From Tenrec ecaudatus (Eukaryota; Chordata; Mammalia; Afrosoricida; Tenrecidae), in NCBI RefSeq assembly GCF_050624435.1, contig NC_134540.1, positions 27,714,001 through 27,778,000 of the forward strand: a stretch of DNA of 64,000 nucleotides, read 5' to 3'. The notes under the pieces were generated by a model. It worked only from the letters and a program-made list of their open reading frames with translations. It had not been told where the DNA came from and searched no databases. Shown one piece after another: positions 23,572 to 35,165 of this stretch. Made by a program: the position numbers and the translations under genes. Each line of letters opens with the position of its first letter. The first letter of the stretch is position 1.

Positions 23572-24103
23572 CGTGGTAGCCACCTAATCTGGTATCAATT
23601 TGAGGATGAAGAGTGTAGAGGTGGAGTGTAGTCTCTCAATCTGGAGACAGCCAATGAGACTTCTGTGTGGGCTTGGCCTTCTCTGAGAATTCTGGGAAAT
23701 CTGGGACTTCCTCCTTGGAGGCAGAAGACACCTCTCTCTCTCTGCCACTCCCTGGGAGACCAGAAGACAAGCCACATGGATGCAACCGGATCACAGAAGC
23801 AGGAGAAGCCACAGAGAGACCCCTGCCAGCACTGAGATGCTTACAACGCCACTGGACCCAAAGATTTTCAACCCACTGGCTTGTGATCATCCTGCATTTG
23901 GCTTCATTGCATGTGTTTTGCGTGTCTGAAGAGAACTTTATAGATTGATATGGGACATATGGGCTAATATAAGATGTATGGCCTTGGACTGGACTGGGTT
24001 GGGATGTTTTCTCAATGTTCAATTCCTCTTGTATATAAACCTTTCCCTTATACACATATGCATGTTTATGAATTTGTTTCTGTAGTCCACCCAGATTAAC
24101 ACA
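23572..24103 (+). mobile_element. Solo LTR fossil (ERVL-like family 1) inside the ERVL fossil
   Basis: A 532-bp LTR-like fossil that ends with GATTAACACA. It shares its whole order of blocks with copies at 46426-46920 and 58255-58745 and a fragment at 25430-25785: a GGGCTTGGCCTTCTC block, TCTGAAGAGGAA, GGACTGGACTGGG, TTTCTCAATGTTCAATT, TATATAAA. The MLT2-like ends suggest ERVL. It interrupts the integrase part of the host element, so it is younger. Confidence 0.65.
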
Positions 24104-24500
24104 GTATGGATTTCTAAGGACATAATTATGGTATTACCTAGGGGCCATCACCTCCCAGCATCGGGGCAATATTAACCAGGCGGCTGTATGTGCTCTAAGC
24201 TGGTGCTCAATATGTATATGATACTGCTTCCCCGATCACTAGGATTCACAAGTCCAGGAATCAAGGGGTGGGAATACAAGAGACAATGCTCACTATTACT
24301 CCTACTAATCAATTTACCAAATTTTTTTCACCCTGTCCCTACAATCTTATATTCTTCAGGTCTGGGGGGTCTTAATTACAAAGAAGGAACACACCCATTA
24401 GAAGTCAGCTCTGGTTTCATTGAACTAGAATTTTTAAATGCCTCCTGGCCTTTTTTGGCACCTCATGTCTCTAAATCAACAGACAATGAAAGATGTTTTC

Positions 24501-24990
24501 ATATTGAGCTGTGTGATTGATCCTAATTACCAGGTTGGAGCCCAGCCTGTCCATCAGACAGCACCCAGATGACACCTTCTTGGGCTTGTGGCCTTTTGTA
24601 TAAGCTGGACACTGAGTAGAATTTAGCACTCCTGTGACCCTTTGCTTTCTACTGGATTTCAATCCCACACCTGATTGGAGATTGGTCAGTCTCCTCCTAT
24701 ACCGAATGTTGATCCCAGGAGCCAGCAGTGGACTGCCAAATTCAGAATTATTCAGCTCTGCCTGTATTCAGTACCTTGGGGCCACACGGATTCATCTCCC
24801 TGCTTCCTGGTTGTGAGTTCTTGCACCTAGAGGGATGAGAAATCCTCAGATAAAATCGGACCCAAGTATTTGTATCAGTCTGGATCTGTCCAGTTTTACC
24901 ACTGTGTAAGCTATTTCTTTCTATAAATTACATACACACACACACACAAGCATCAATGGAGTTGCTTCTCTAGAGAACCCAATCTAAGAG
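24501..24990 (+). mobile_element. 3' LTR-like end of the ERVL fossil
   Basis: Partner of the LTR at 19920-20400. It ends with GCTTCTCTAGAGAACCCAAT, like other ERVL/MLT2 LTRs. A short CA run at 24932-24948 lies inside it. Confidence 0.5.
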
Positions 24991-25429
24991 TTTCTAAAGG
25001 AAATATTCTACATGCTTGCTGCTGTCTACCATTTTCCTACAGAATGTGCACCTTTTTAGGAATTGCCCACATGCAGTATGAACTGATCTCACCTTGTTCC
25101 AGGAACTCTTCGCAGTGATTTCTCTTCTGCTCCAGTCTATTGAGAGGATGCGTCTTAATAACCCTGTAATGAACTCTCCAATACTAACAAAACTGTCCAA
25201 AGATACCCAGCAGTTTGGTTGCCATATAACTAAGAAAGCATTCTTCTCTACTGTGTTCATCCTCTCCTTCAATGGTAGGTTGAGTTGCTATCACTGCAAT
25301 GTCCCCACTCCAAGTTCAGCTCTTAGAGGGAAAAAAATCTTCCTCCTCACTTTGTGCTACTTAGCCATTTGAAAGTCATTCTCCTAGTGTACTGTGGAGC
25401 TTAGTAAAGCAGTCTTTTTATTACTGAAG
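24991..25429. other. Unassigned DNA
   Basis: About 440 bp, moderately GC-rich for the window. Two overlapping frames on opposite strands (24994-25272 minus and 25094-25372 plus) resemble no family that I know. Confidence 0.3.
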
Positions 25430-25785
25430 TGTGCTCCGGTGGTAGTTACACAATTTCAGGGCAACTTGATAAAAGAACAAAGCGTTGGAGTCTTGCCTAT
25501 CAGTGTGGTCACAGCCTGATGATCCTTTCTTGTGGCCACAGTTTTCTCATGAGGATTCTGGGAACTCTTTCGATGCTTCAGCGTCATTGTATGTACTGTG
25601 TGAGTCTGAAGAGGAATTCATGGAGTAGTAATATTGGACTTATGGACTAATAGCAAACTTAAGGACTGTTTTATTAAGGATTTATTAAAGATGTTTTATT
25701 GATGCATAATTACTTCTTGATATAAAAGTCCCATATATATATATATATGATTTTGTTTCTCTAGTCAACTCAGACTCATAGTGCT
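25430..25785 (+). mobile_element. Solo LTR fragment, ERVL-like family 1
   Basis: LTR fossil. It matches the family at 23572, 46426 and 58255: GGTAGTTACACAATTTCAGG start, GAGTCTGAAGAGGAATTCAT block, and CTCTAGTCAACTCAGACTCA end. An AT dinucleotide run (about 25733-25748) sits near the 3' end. The middle is shortened. Confidence 0.6.
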
Positions 25786-25839
25786 CCCCACCCATTATCA
25801 TCGTAAAATTTAAACCTCTATTTGTAGATATATTTTTAA

Positions 25840-26121
25840 TGACCTTTGCTTTCCTGATGAGTGGCGTTCTTGATGCTCTTGAGCTTCTCCATGGTGTTCC
25901 TCAGACGTTCATTTGATTTCTCTGTATTCCTTCGGAGGAAGTCCATGTGTATAGTTATTTATGTGTTGTTGATAAAAGGAATTTTCATTGTCAGTAGAGT
26001 TAATCCTTACCTGTTCCTCCTTTTGGCGAACAGCAATCAAATGATGATTGGAGCTCTCATGACGCATGATTAGCATCTCTGTGTGAGCAGGACTTGCAAC
26101 ATCCTGTTTGCTCTTATCTGA
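25840..26121 (-). other. Unidentified coding-like segment
   Basis: Read on the minus strand, a frame open from 26187 continues through this segment to 25909 and looks protein-like (KEEQVRINSTDNENSFYQQH, then THGLPPKEYREIK). Just beyond the stop, another frame continues with a helix-like NERLRNTMEKLKSIKNA. It does not resemble RTE, L1 or AfroSINE. It may be a piece of a host-gene retrocopy with one frame change. However, an A-rich run at 26122-26138 on the plus strand would fit a plus-strand insertion instead. Origin unknown. Confidence 0.35.
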
Positions 26122-26138
26122 TTTAAAAAAAGAAAAAA

Positions 26139-26765
26139 GGAATTTGCTATGAACCAGTTGCTGATTTTGCCAAATTCTATCATGCAATTACCAATTTCAC
26201 TTCTATCACCAAGTCCATATTTTCCAACCAGTGTTCCGTACTCTTTATTTCCAATTTTTGCATTCCAATCAACAATAACTATCCAGGCATCTCGAGTGCA
26301 TGCTTGATCAATTTCCAACTGAAGTCCTTGGTACAATACTTGGATTTCTTCATCGCTTAATGTCTTGTTTGGGTGCATAAATTTGAATTGTAGTTGAATT
26401 CAGGGGATTTTCTTGAAGCGAAACAGATATAATCCTCCTACAAAAGAGTCTTCATGAAGGATTTAGCCGGATCCTTTCTGACACTGAAGGTCATGGTATT
26501 TATTCCTCTTGATGCGTTATTTCTATCCTAGTTGATCATCTGAGTTTCCTATTCAAAATGGCCAGTACCAGTCCATTTCAACTCACAAATGCCTTGCTCT
26601 TCCTGCATTCTATTTCATTTTTGACCACTTCCAATCTTCCTAAATTTATCCATCACATATTTCAAGTTCTGATCATGAAAAGATTTTTAGCTGTTTCTCT
26701 TTGACTTGTGCTCTATCAGCAAATGAATATGCCCAACGCTCCATTCACACAGGTTTCACCTGACT
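26139..26765 (-). repeat. RTE LINE endonuclease segment, inverted
   Basis: The minus strand carries the APE-type endonuclease of RTE. A 102-residue frame at 26070-26378 contains ARDAW-like text followed by IVIVDWNAKIGNKEYGTLVG and KYGLGDRSEIGN; the DWNAK motif is typical. Upstream sequence to about 26765 continues the endonuclease region with stops. It lies head-to-head with the plus-strand RTE segment that follows. Confidence 0.75.
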
Positions 26766-26784
26766 CACATGGATCAAGGTGAAT

Positions 26785-27306
26785 ATCAGAAGGTATTCTG
26801 AAACTTGCTTTAAAATAACAATAAATTAATTCCAAAGGAAGCTCGAGAACACAACACTAATTATTATGATGAAATGTGTAAGGAAATATATAAGGAGCTA
26901 TATTTAGAACACCCAAATCAAAGAGCACTCCCAGCATATCTGAAAACTGAAAGAACTCAAGAAATAATTCAAACCTCCAGTTGAAATCTTTTAAGTTTCA
27001 TTACACAAAATAAATGAGACAGGAAGAGTCAAAGAAGATGAGAAAAGAGAGTCACCGTACCAAAAAGAACTAGCCAAAATGTCACCATTTCAGAAGGTAG
27101 CACATGAGTGAGAGCCAACGATACTGAAGGAAGTAGTTCAAACTGCACTGCAAATGTGCACCAAATGCAAAGCTCCAGAGATGGACTGAATACCTACTGA
27201 AGTACTTCGGCAAACTGATGAAGCACTGGAAATACTCATCTACACCAGGAAATTTGGGATGTAGCTACTTGGTCAACTGAGTGTAAGAAATGCTTATTTG
27301 TGTCCA
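26785..27306 (+). repeat. RTE LINE, linker and start of RT
   Basis: The plus strand follows RTE from TCTGAAACTTGCTTTAAAA through the linker region (AAGAACTAGCCAAAATG, AAGGTAGCACATGA) to GGTCAACTGAGTGTAAG. It is broken by many stops and ends where AfroSINEs begin. Confidence 0.7.
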
Positions 27307-27331
27307 GAAGAAATCTGAGTGATCTATTCAA

Positions 27332-27530
27332 TCCAGAGGACCCCTGGTGGCACAGTGGCTCAATGTTGGATGACTAACTGCAAGGTCAGCAGTTTGAAAT
27401 CGCTAGCTGCTCCATGGTATACAAGACAAGGCTTTCTACTCCTATTTACAGTAATGGTCTCGGAAATCTATAGTAACAGTTCTTTCCTAAAGGGTCACTG
27501 TGAGTTGGAATCCATTCCATGGTAGGTTTC
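27332..27530 (+). repeat. AfroSINE, well preserved
   Basis: It opens with GACCCCTGGTGGCACAGTGG, then CAAGGTCAGCAGTTTGAAAT, then AGCTGCTCCATGG, then CACTGTGAGTTGGAATCCAT. It is one of the clearest AfroSINE copies in the window. Confidence 0.85.
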
Positions 27531-27532
27531 AG

Positions 27533-27705
27533 GTTCATGTTTGATCTAGTCCATAGTGTTGGGCTGCTAACTCCAAGTTCAGCAATTCCAAAAAAACAGC
27601 TGCTTCTGAGGAGAAAGATGAGGCTTCTTTACTTCCACAAATACTTAGAGTGTGGCCAACTCCAAGTCGAAACACCATGAAATTGAATCAAATCAATGAG
27701 CAGGC
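27533..27705 (+). repeat. AfroSINE, second tandem copy
   Basis: It has GTTGGGCTGCTAACTCCAAG, GTTCAGCAATTCC, GAGGAGAAAGATGAGGCTT and CCAACTCCAAGTCGAAAC. It follows the previous SINE directly. Confidence 0.65.
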
Positions 27706-27867
27706 CTTGATTATTTTATTTAGTTGGTACTTCCCCCTTATCTAAACACTGCTAACAGAAGACTGGATGACTGGATAACTGGATAACTCGATCTACATGT
27801 TGGCAAAGTTGGTGTTGGCTTGCAACTCATATACCTGTTTATATTAAAACTAAACAAAAACCTATTG

Positions 27868-27945
27868 ATGCAATAATAAAGGACGTGGCTGCTAATCAAA
27901 GGATTAATGATTCAAACTCACCAACTACTCGATGAAGTAAATATA
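27868..27945 (+). repeat. AfroSINE 5' fragment
   Basis: GGCTGCTAATCAAAGGATTA followed by TTCAAACTCACCAACTACTC matches the tRNA-like B-box region of AfroSINE. Confidence 0.5.
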
Positions 27946-29837
27946 TGATCATTTATTTTTTTCATAGTTTAAAGCCTCAAAGTTCTTTAGGAAATGTGAA
28001 ATCTGATTAATCTGTCCTCTATGGTTACTATGTGTCCGAATAACCTTGCTGGCACTGGTCTCGTTTTTTTTATGGTATTCCTATTTGAATAATTTGGATC
28101 CAGGCAAACAGTGCCCGAAAAAGTGAACATATTGAATACAAGGTAGCTTCTATAAGTTTCTGGACATTTTTCTTTATTTTTATTTGTGTGTGCATGTGCG
28201 CAATCTTTTCCGTGTACAATCAACAATGCAAGTTCCTCCCTGCATTTTCTGCTTCCATTCCTCCTTATTTCCTAAACACCTGGATCTTATCCTTGAGTAA
28301 ATGTCATTATATTAATTTTAAATTGTCAATCCTTATAACGTAGGGGTGAATTCAGTTACAGATGTGAAGGGTGTCTACTGGCCAAAGTCGTGGTGGTACC
28401 ACTAGTCTGCTCAACCAGTTAGGGCAATCTCTTCTACAATTCTCAGTTTCTTCCATATTTGTCTCCTATTATATCCTGTACTTTTAATATGATCCTCTTT
28501 AGTATAGCTAGTAGTAGGAGCCAGGTACTGCCTAGTCCTCCTTAGGCCATCGAGACTAATGCTTGTAAGGCAAATTAGCCCCCTGGACTAGTTGCTTCCA
28601 TGTCTTTCAACTTTCTTCACTCTTCTTTCCCCAGATAGATATAGATGAATCTTTGACCCTCATAAAAATTTAAAACCTCGTATATCCTCACCATAGTAGG
28701 AGACGGAACCTTGTCTTTGTGAACTATATTAAGTTAACTGACTTTTATGTCTCTGAGATTATGGCTGACATATTCTGACCAAGTAACTTATTTCCACAAA
28801 ATGCCTGATTTTGTCTAAAAAGAATTTATAGCTGCCCCCTGTATACTTCACTGCATCCCTGAATATATTTCCAGCACTAGTCAATGCACACATATAAATA
28901 TCTTCTTTCAAACCACATATATTCCTGGATCTACTCCCACTCTCCTTCCCACATCTGTTCAGCCTGCTTCCTATCCAAGCGCTTATTCATAGTGTATGTC
29001 GCCACTATTGTAGGATTATGTATAGACCTTTACTTGCTTCTGTTTCCTTTAACTCTTGCAAACTTCCCAGTGCCTACCCTGCTCCAATCATTTTTGCCCT
29101 AAACTTCCTCTCTTTGTTTACTCCTTCTACTTCCAATTTACCTACTACTGTGTTTTAATTCAAATTTTCTATAAACTTTTTGAAGACCATGATATGGTTT
29201 TCTTCGTTTCTAAAGATTAGGCTGATTCTCCATTCCCATTAGTATTCTTCTATATCTCTGAAAAGGAAATGTGAGGATTTTTTAAAATGTTTATATAGAT
29301 TAGCTAAATTATTAGTCATAAAATTTTCATAATTTGTTAATCCTAGTTTTTCTTACAAAATACCCCCATCAAAGTTAATGGACCTCGACTTGATTCTTTT
29401 CTTAAGTAATTTATTTAATATTAACACAACTCAACAATTTTTTATGTCTTCAAATTTGAAAAAGTATACATGCTATTGATGTCCTTTCCTCCTCTGCCTT
29501 GGCAAACATCGTCTGGCTATGTGTGAAAGAAACTGGCCATTGATACCTCCTGTTTATAGTAGATACAGTTCCTAAAACACGTGTGCCATGGTTTCTAGTA
29601 TAATGGACTGGAAAACCAGAACATAAAAGTGTAATGGTAATTGACGTGATCATATTACAACCATAGATTTATTCTCTATATGCTTGTTTTATTATTTCTA
29701 TAGTGAATATTATATGAAAACATTTTAGATAGAAGTTACCCCAAAATGCATTCCATATTTCAATAATCTAGTTTTGATTTTTGCTGCTAATCATATCATT
29801 AATATGTGTCTGTGAATAAAGTACAATTTTATCACAG
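27946..29837. other. Unassigned AT-rich DNA
   Basis: About 1.9 kb. The block at about 28360-28700 may be a worn minus-strand L1 3'UTR, but I cannot name a decisive landmark. The rest shows no gene and no recognised repeat. Confidence 0.3.
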
Positions 29838-30020
29838 TGCACGTTTAGGCAATGAATGGAAGTTGAAAGGTTTGAGTTCATCCAGATATGCCTCCAAAGA
29901 AAGGCAAGGCTACAATTTCCCCAAAGGGAAAAAAACAAATCCGCCATGGGAGCCCTCGGCAGCAGTCTTCCTCCCACGGACCTCACATCACCATGACAGA
30001 GAATCACCTCAATGACAATT
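29838..30020 (+). repeat. AfroSINE
   Basis: The plus strand has GTTTGAGTTCATCCAGATAT, GCCTCCAAAGAAAGGCAAGG, then an ATGGGAGCC block and CACCATGACAGAGAATC, matching the AfroSINE internal order. The 3' half is diverged. Confidence 0.5.
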
Positions 30021-31789
30021 CGTTCCTTAATAGTAAGCAAGATTTCTATTTATTTTCTAAATAAATAAAAACAAATTATATGGTTCTATAAAATTATTTT
30101 ATAGTCAAATTTCATACACCATTGAATTTTGTTGAATTTCTAATAAAAATGTACATTTCTCTACCTCCTCTAAAATATTTACAAAATCAGGAGGAAAAGA
30201 ACACTAATGTAGACCTTCCATGTGGAACCAAAGTGACAAAAATATAAATATTTTATACACGAAAACAAGCTATTAGAGTTACACCCTAAAATATATATAT
30301 CTGATATTTTAGAGCTTGTATTAATATTGTTTTGTGAATATTGAATTTCTAAGTGGACGGCCATGGAAAATAATAATATACTCTATGTCATTAGTCATAA
30401 CACATATTTTAGGGCATTAAAAGCATTAATAAATGCTATTAATTGTCACAAGTTCTTTGTTTCAGAATGCGGTGAGCATGACCTCTTAAAAGTTCGAAGA
30501 ACTCACATGTCCCTATGGTCCAGGAAGGACCACATAGGGTAAGAATAGCCATTTGGCAACATGTCCCTGTAGAATAGACATGCCAACAATTACAGCTGAA
30601 TCCAAATCTTCACCAGATGGCCAGCTGAATAAAGTGCAGCTGGAGCTGGAATATTGTTTTAGAGGGAAAAATATATCTTGGAGAGAAAGTGATAATATAA
30701 AAAAGGAATATTAATAAGGCATTTTGAAACAATAGTGAAACAAGGTCAGTCCAAGTTGTATTACTAAAGTTACATGCTGAGGAAGATAATGAGACCCCAC
30801 TGGACTCGATTCAGCTTTAATTTTTGACATGACCTTTGGACTAAAGCATGACATTATAATAAAAGGCATGTCTTCTATAAATTAGATTCAGTTTTTTATT
30901 AAGAATAACTTGTTTCACAATAAACTATATTAATAATTTACTTTAATGCATGGATTCATATAAACCCAACCCATCAAGCTATGCTGTTTACATTTACTTT
31001 ATCTGTGATGTTTCTGCATGTAATATTAGATTTATATTTTTCAGAAAAATATATTGACAACCAAATTTAAATACTTAGGTAACCTGCAAACATTTTCACA
31101 GCTTTCCTGAAGGCTCACATCCTCCACTCCTCTTTGTTTCTGACTTCGTTTCTCTAGATGGGATTTCTTAATAATTGCTTTTGCAATTCCATCCTTCCAA
31201 TGTTATATTCTAACATTTTGTTGATATTTCCCCAATAATAACTCTTCTCTACTACTGCAAAGGAGGGAGACACCATTTCTAATATAACCATTGTGGTAGC
31301 AAGGCAAACCTGAAGCTCAATTATGATAGTTGACATGATTACAAGCCAAGTGACAAATTGCATGAAGCTACCTCTGATTAGTAAGAGTCTTTTAGGATTC
31401 CATTTCCTTATATTTAATGAAAATGTTTATGACTGTACATATGGTAACACTGAGTGTGCTCAAGTTAAGTGCAATAAAAGGTAATCTAACCATTTTTACC
31501 CAATGGACTATATTAAAAGAAGCCAATAGTAAATTTAATACATTCATTTCTAGGCTCGATTTTCCCGGCGAGACATTCACCAATTAGTGTGTAGTGAAAT
31601 GAAACATACGTATTTCTATAATGACTAAAGCAAATTATTTCCAAATATTGTAATGTCATGTTACAATTAAACAAACTATTAAAGTCATTCTTTCAATTCT
31701 GCTTATCATGTCATACAATTCAAAGTACTCTAGCTTATCATTAAAATATTAATCACATGAACTCAAAGACATCTTGGATATATGACATA
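30021..31789. other. Unassigned AT-rich DNA
   Basis: No gene or named repeat. Moderately GC-richer text at 30470-30660 may be an old repeat of unknown type. Confidence 0.3.
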
Positions 31790-31862
31790 ATGGTTTTAGA
31801 GCATAGTGTCTGGGAGTTGGGGAGATTTCCAGATGCACCACTTACTATTTAATATTAGCTAC
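31790..31862 (+). repeat. Possible MIR core fragment
   Basis: GGTTTTAGAGCATAGTGTCT followed by TTCCAGATGCACCACTTACT resembles the MIR core, an ancient mammalian SINE. Confidence 0.4.
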
Positions 31863-32474
31863 AGTACCATATAAAGGTGCTGTACATTTCAGTTTATTTA
31901 GCTCTGGCATAGCATGCCTACTAGTTGAAAACTATGGTTACTATCATTCCATGTCATACATTCATAGGTTTATTCTAAACAAAAACATGGTTATCCGTCT
32001 CTCTGTGATCCCTGAATGACTACAAACCAGTTATCTCAGTGATGTAGGTAATCTTAAAATTATTTTATAAGATCCATTTAAAATAGCAGTTCCTGAAGGA
32101 ATCTATTGGGTCAATTACAGTTAAGGTAGAAAGGTCAACTCTGAAGATTATGGTGCCTTTGGGGGAAATATTTTCTTGAAGGGAACAGGATAATGGCAGT
32201 GAATTATTATGAAGTTTTGAGAACATTTAAAAGTGTGCTGGTGATTTAAAAAAAGCTAGGAAAGTTGAATGGAGAAATCTCCCCCACTCGCACAGAACAA
32301 TGCACGTGCAAATATGTAGGGATGAGAATCACCCTCATGATATGATATCATGGGAATCAGTTTGAAGGGATTGGAGTGGGATGCAATGCGCTTATTCAGG
32401 TCACAAGCCAGATAAAATGTAAGCTGAACTATTTCTGATGAATTGATTTGTATCATCTTTATATTTTAGCGGAT
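31863..32474. other. Unassigned DNA
   Basis: About 600 bp without a coding frame or repeat landmark. Confidence 0.3.
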
Positions 32475-32822
32475 GTAGGAGGGAGAAACAAGCAGAGAGA
32501 GAGAGATGGACTTCAATATAAAAAAAGAAAGAAAAGCCACTACAGAATGAGTCCTTTGGACCCAGGTGCTCTGAACTGGACACTCTTATAAGTAGAACAG
32601 TATTAATGCCAAAGCATAAGCCAATCTCCAAGGAAATGAGCCCCCACATGCCACAAGGAGACATAGCCCTTCCTCAAGAGGTGAGACAAAGAGAAAGTCT
32701 TTCCCTTGAGCCATTCAGATGATGTCTAGCCTCCTGAACTGTAAGAGAATAATTGTTTGTCAATTACACACATTTATGGTTTTTCCACTTCATAGCAGCT
32801 CTAAATAACCAAGACACTGCTC
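32475..32822 (+). mobile_element. LTR-like fossil fragment
   Basis: The 3' part (GAACTGTAAGAGAATAATT, then CATAGCAGCTCTAAATAACC) resembles old MaLR/ERVL LTR 3' ends and shares its last block with 41300 and 42318. Family uncertain. Confidence 0.35.
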
Positions 32823-33391
32823 ACAGCATTTAAAATGAGTTGATTCAAAAGTGCAATTGTCTATAGCTAAATTGAGAGGAAATTAAGATTGTCAATAATC
32901 TTATTGTGCTTGAATCAACACTCATATATAAGCAATGAAACAGTCATCAGGTGATTGTCTCGGCAAAATCTCTTACAAAGAGCTCTTTAAAGTATTACAA
33001 AGAAAGGTGTCCCTTTGATGACTAGGGTACACCTGACTCAGACACTAAACTTCAAGTTCCTCCTATGCATGCAGGTAAGTTAAGAGAACAAAACATGTAG
33101 TCAGAAGAATTTGAAATACATGATACAGTGAAAAAGTAGAATATTATGTAGACTGCCAAAAAATCAACATATCAATTATTCCTTAGTACATGGACGTTCT
33201 TTATTCTTGTTTGGGGAACTTACTACTTTTACCAAGCACTAAATATTATATCAACGGCAACCTTATTACATAAGACTAAGACAATTCAAAACAGATATTG
33301 TTGTCTTTCATAAATGTAACATATATCAATATCTATATATATTTACAATATAAAACTCTTTTCAAAATAATTGTGATTTGAAATAGGAATG
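32823..33391. other. Unassigned AT-rich DNA
   Basis: No gene or repeat recognised. Confidence 0.3.
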
Positions 33392-33582
33392 TTGGTGGCA
33401 TAGTTGATTTCCAGTTACACTGCTTACTTCCAGATCAGGAGTGAGAAACCACCAGCTGCTCCTCAGGAGAGAGATGGTACTGTCGACTCCCATAAACTGT
33501 TTCCAAGGTCGGAAATGCCCTGAGGAAGTTCTACTCTATCCTATAAGATCTGAGTTGACTTTATGGCAGTGAGGTATTTTAG
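33392..33582 (+). repeat. AfroSINE
   Basis: It has TTGGTGGCATAGTTGATT, ACCACCAGCTGCTCCTCAGG, GAGAGATGG, then AGTTCTACTCTATCCTATA and TCTGAGTTGACTTTATGGCA. All AfroSINE landmarks are in order. Confidence 0.8.
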
Positions 33583-34373
33583 ATAACTTGAAAAGGAATT
33601 TTAGTTGATGTAAATGGTTGTTTAATTGCTATCTAAGGAAGACAGGTATGATGATCTTTTCCTGAAAGACCACAGACTCGAAAACCCTTGTGATTGTCTT
33701 TATAATCTGACATTCACGGGCTCAACATCAGTGGGTATTAACCAGCAATAGCATACCTTGACATACAGGGTGTATATTCACTTCAACTTTTCTGAAAACA
33801 ACTCATTTAATTAATTAAGAATGAATAACACTTTACAACATTTACATAAGAATGTTATACTGGGTTTACAATTAAATTGAAAATGAATGAGATTAGATAT
33901 CGTTTGAAAATAATGGTCGCTTAGCCATTAATGAGCTAGTCCATGCCAGACAGAATACCACACATAGTACAAACATATTGTGAGCAGATTGGCAGTCTAA
34001 AACGTCTTCTCTTTCACTTTCAATTTCATAGCAAGTATCATAGAGCTATTTATGTATTTTAAAACAAAGACAACAATGAGATGATATTCTTATTTATTTT
34101 TAAGCTGTGATTGTCAACTAAAATATATCCTATTTATTGCAAATAATGGGGTTTTCTTCAAAATTTGCAGTTCACATATAAGTTCATCTAAATTTGAAAT
34201 GCATATAATTAAATTATTGTTTAAGAGGGAATCACAAATAGATTGCTCTTAGTATAAATCTGTTCTCTACCTCACTACTATGTAAATGAGGGCAAGTTAA
34301 GATCAAGATAGGCTCAAATAGTTTTGAGTAGAGAGACAAGGCAAATTTAAAAAATATATTTCTTATATAAAAG
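33583..34373. other. Unassigned AT-rich DNA
   Basis: No gene or repeat recognised. Confidence 0.3.
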
Positions 34374-34573
34374 TCAAACCAAACCCACTGCCTTGCAGTT
34401 GCATCCACCTCATAGTGACCTTATAGGACAGAGGAAACTGCTCTTCTAGGTTTCTGAGACTATAATGCTATAGCAGAGTGCACAGGCTCAGCTTTCTTCT
34501 CCGGACTCGCTGCTGGTTTCACATTGCTGACCATGTGGTTAATGGCCCAACACGAAAACCACTGCACAACTGG
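34374..34573 (-). repeat. AfroSINE
   Basis: The plus strand reads AACCCACTGCCTTGCAGTTG, CATAGTGACCTTATAGGACA, CTCGCTGCTGGTTTCACATT and AACCACTGCACAAC, the reverse complement of AfroSINE from tail to head. Confidence 0.8.
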
Positions 34574-34687
34574 AAAACTTCCATATCATTTTTGAGGGAC
34601 AAAGTAGTCATGTAGTCATGTAGTAGACAATAATTCTGGATTTCCCCCTTAACGTTAATAATAAAACACTGGATGTGTTAAGTGAAA

Positions 34688-34689
<2 letters not shown>

Positions 34690-34754
<65 letters not shown>
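34690..34754. repeat. (TA)n microsatellite
   Basis: An uninterrupted run of about 32 TA units. The minus-strand frame of repeated Tyr-Ile across it is an artefact of the repeat. Confidence 0.95.
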
Positions 34755-34759
<5 letters not shown>

Positions 34760-34854
34760 TTGTTTTCCCATGAAGTTTTAAATAAAATTCTCAAAATGTT
34801 TTCATTCAACCATGTTGATTTACTAGTGAAATTAAAACATTGGAAACTATAAAC

Positions 34855-35165
34855 CATGCCATTAACCATAGAATAGCTGCAGGAAATGGAAGAAAGAAGG
34901 CAATAAAGGAGCTGAATAGAAAATGTCAAAGGGCAGTAGGAGAAAATAAAGTCAAATAATATAACAAAATGTGCAAGGTTTTAGAATTAGAAAACAAACA
35001 AAGGAAAACATGCTCAGCATATCTGGAACTGAAAGAATTCAAGAAAAATTTATTGAATTCCAATTATAATCTTAAAAGATTCTGTAGACAGAACATTGAA
35101 TGGTGCAGGAAGCATCAAAAGAAGGTGGAAAGAATAAACAGAAACACTGTCAAAGAAAGAACTAG
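34855..35165 (+). repeat. RTE LINE, linker region
   Basis: It follows RTE linker sequence (GGAAATGGAAGAAAGAAGGC, AAAGGAGCTGAATAGAAAAT, AAACATGCTCAGCATATCTG). It stops at 35165, where L1 3'UTR sequence replaces the expected next part of RTE. Confidence 0.75.

Larger units (their letters stand above)
20401..24500 (+). mobile_element. ERVL fossil, internal region (pol remains)
   Basis: Old broken class III (ERVL) element. Short stretches still resemble ERVL pol in the expected order: reverse transcriptase at about 21480-22100, RNase H at about 22600-22860, integrase from about 22930, and a dUTPase-like tail around 24240-24320. It looks heavily broken, with many breaks, and no env is seen, as is usual for ERVL. 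It is split by a younger solo LTR at 23572-24103. Divergence between the two LTRs suggests great age. Confidence 0.65.

Noticed and set aside
34678-34929. 83-residue minus-strand frame across the TA repeat
   Set aside because: Most of it is translated (TA)n, giving Tyr-Ile repeats.
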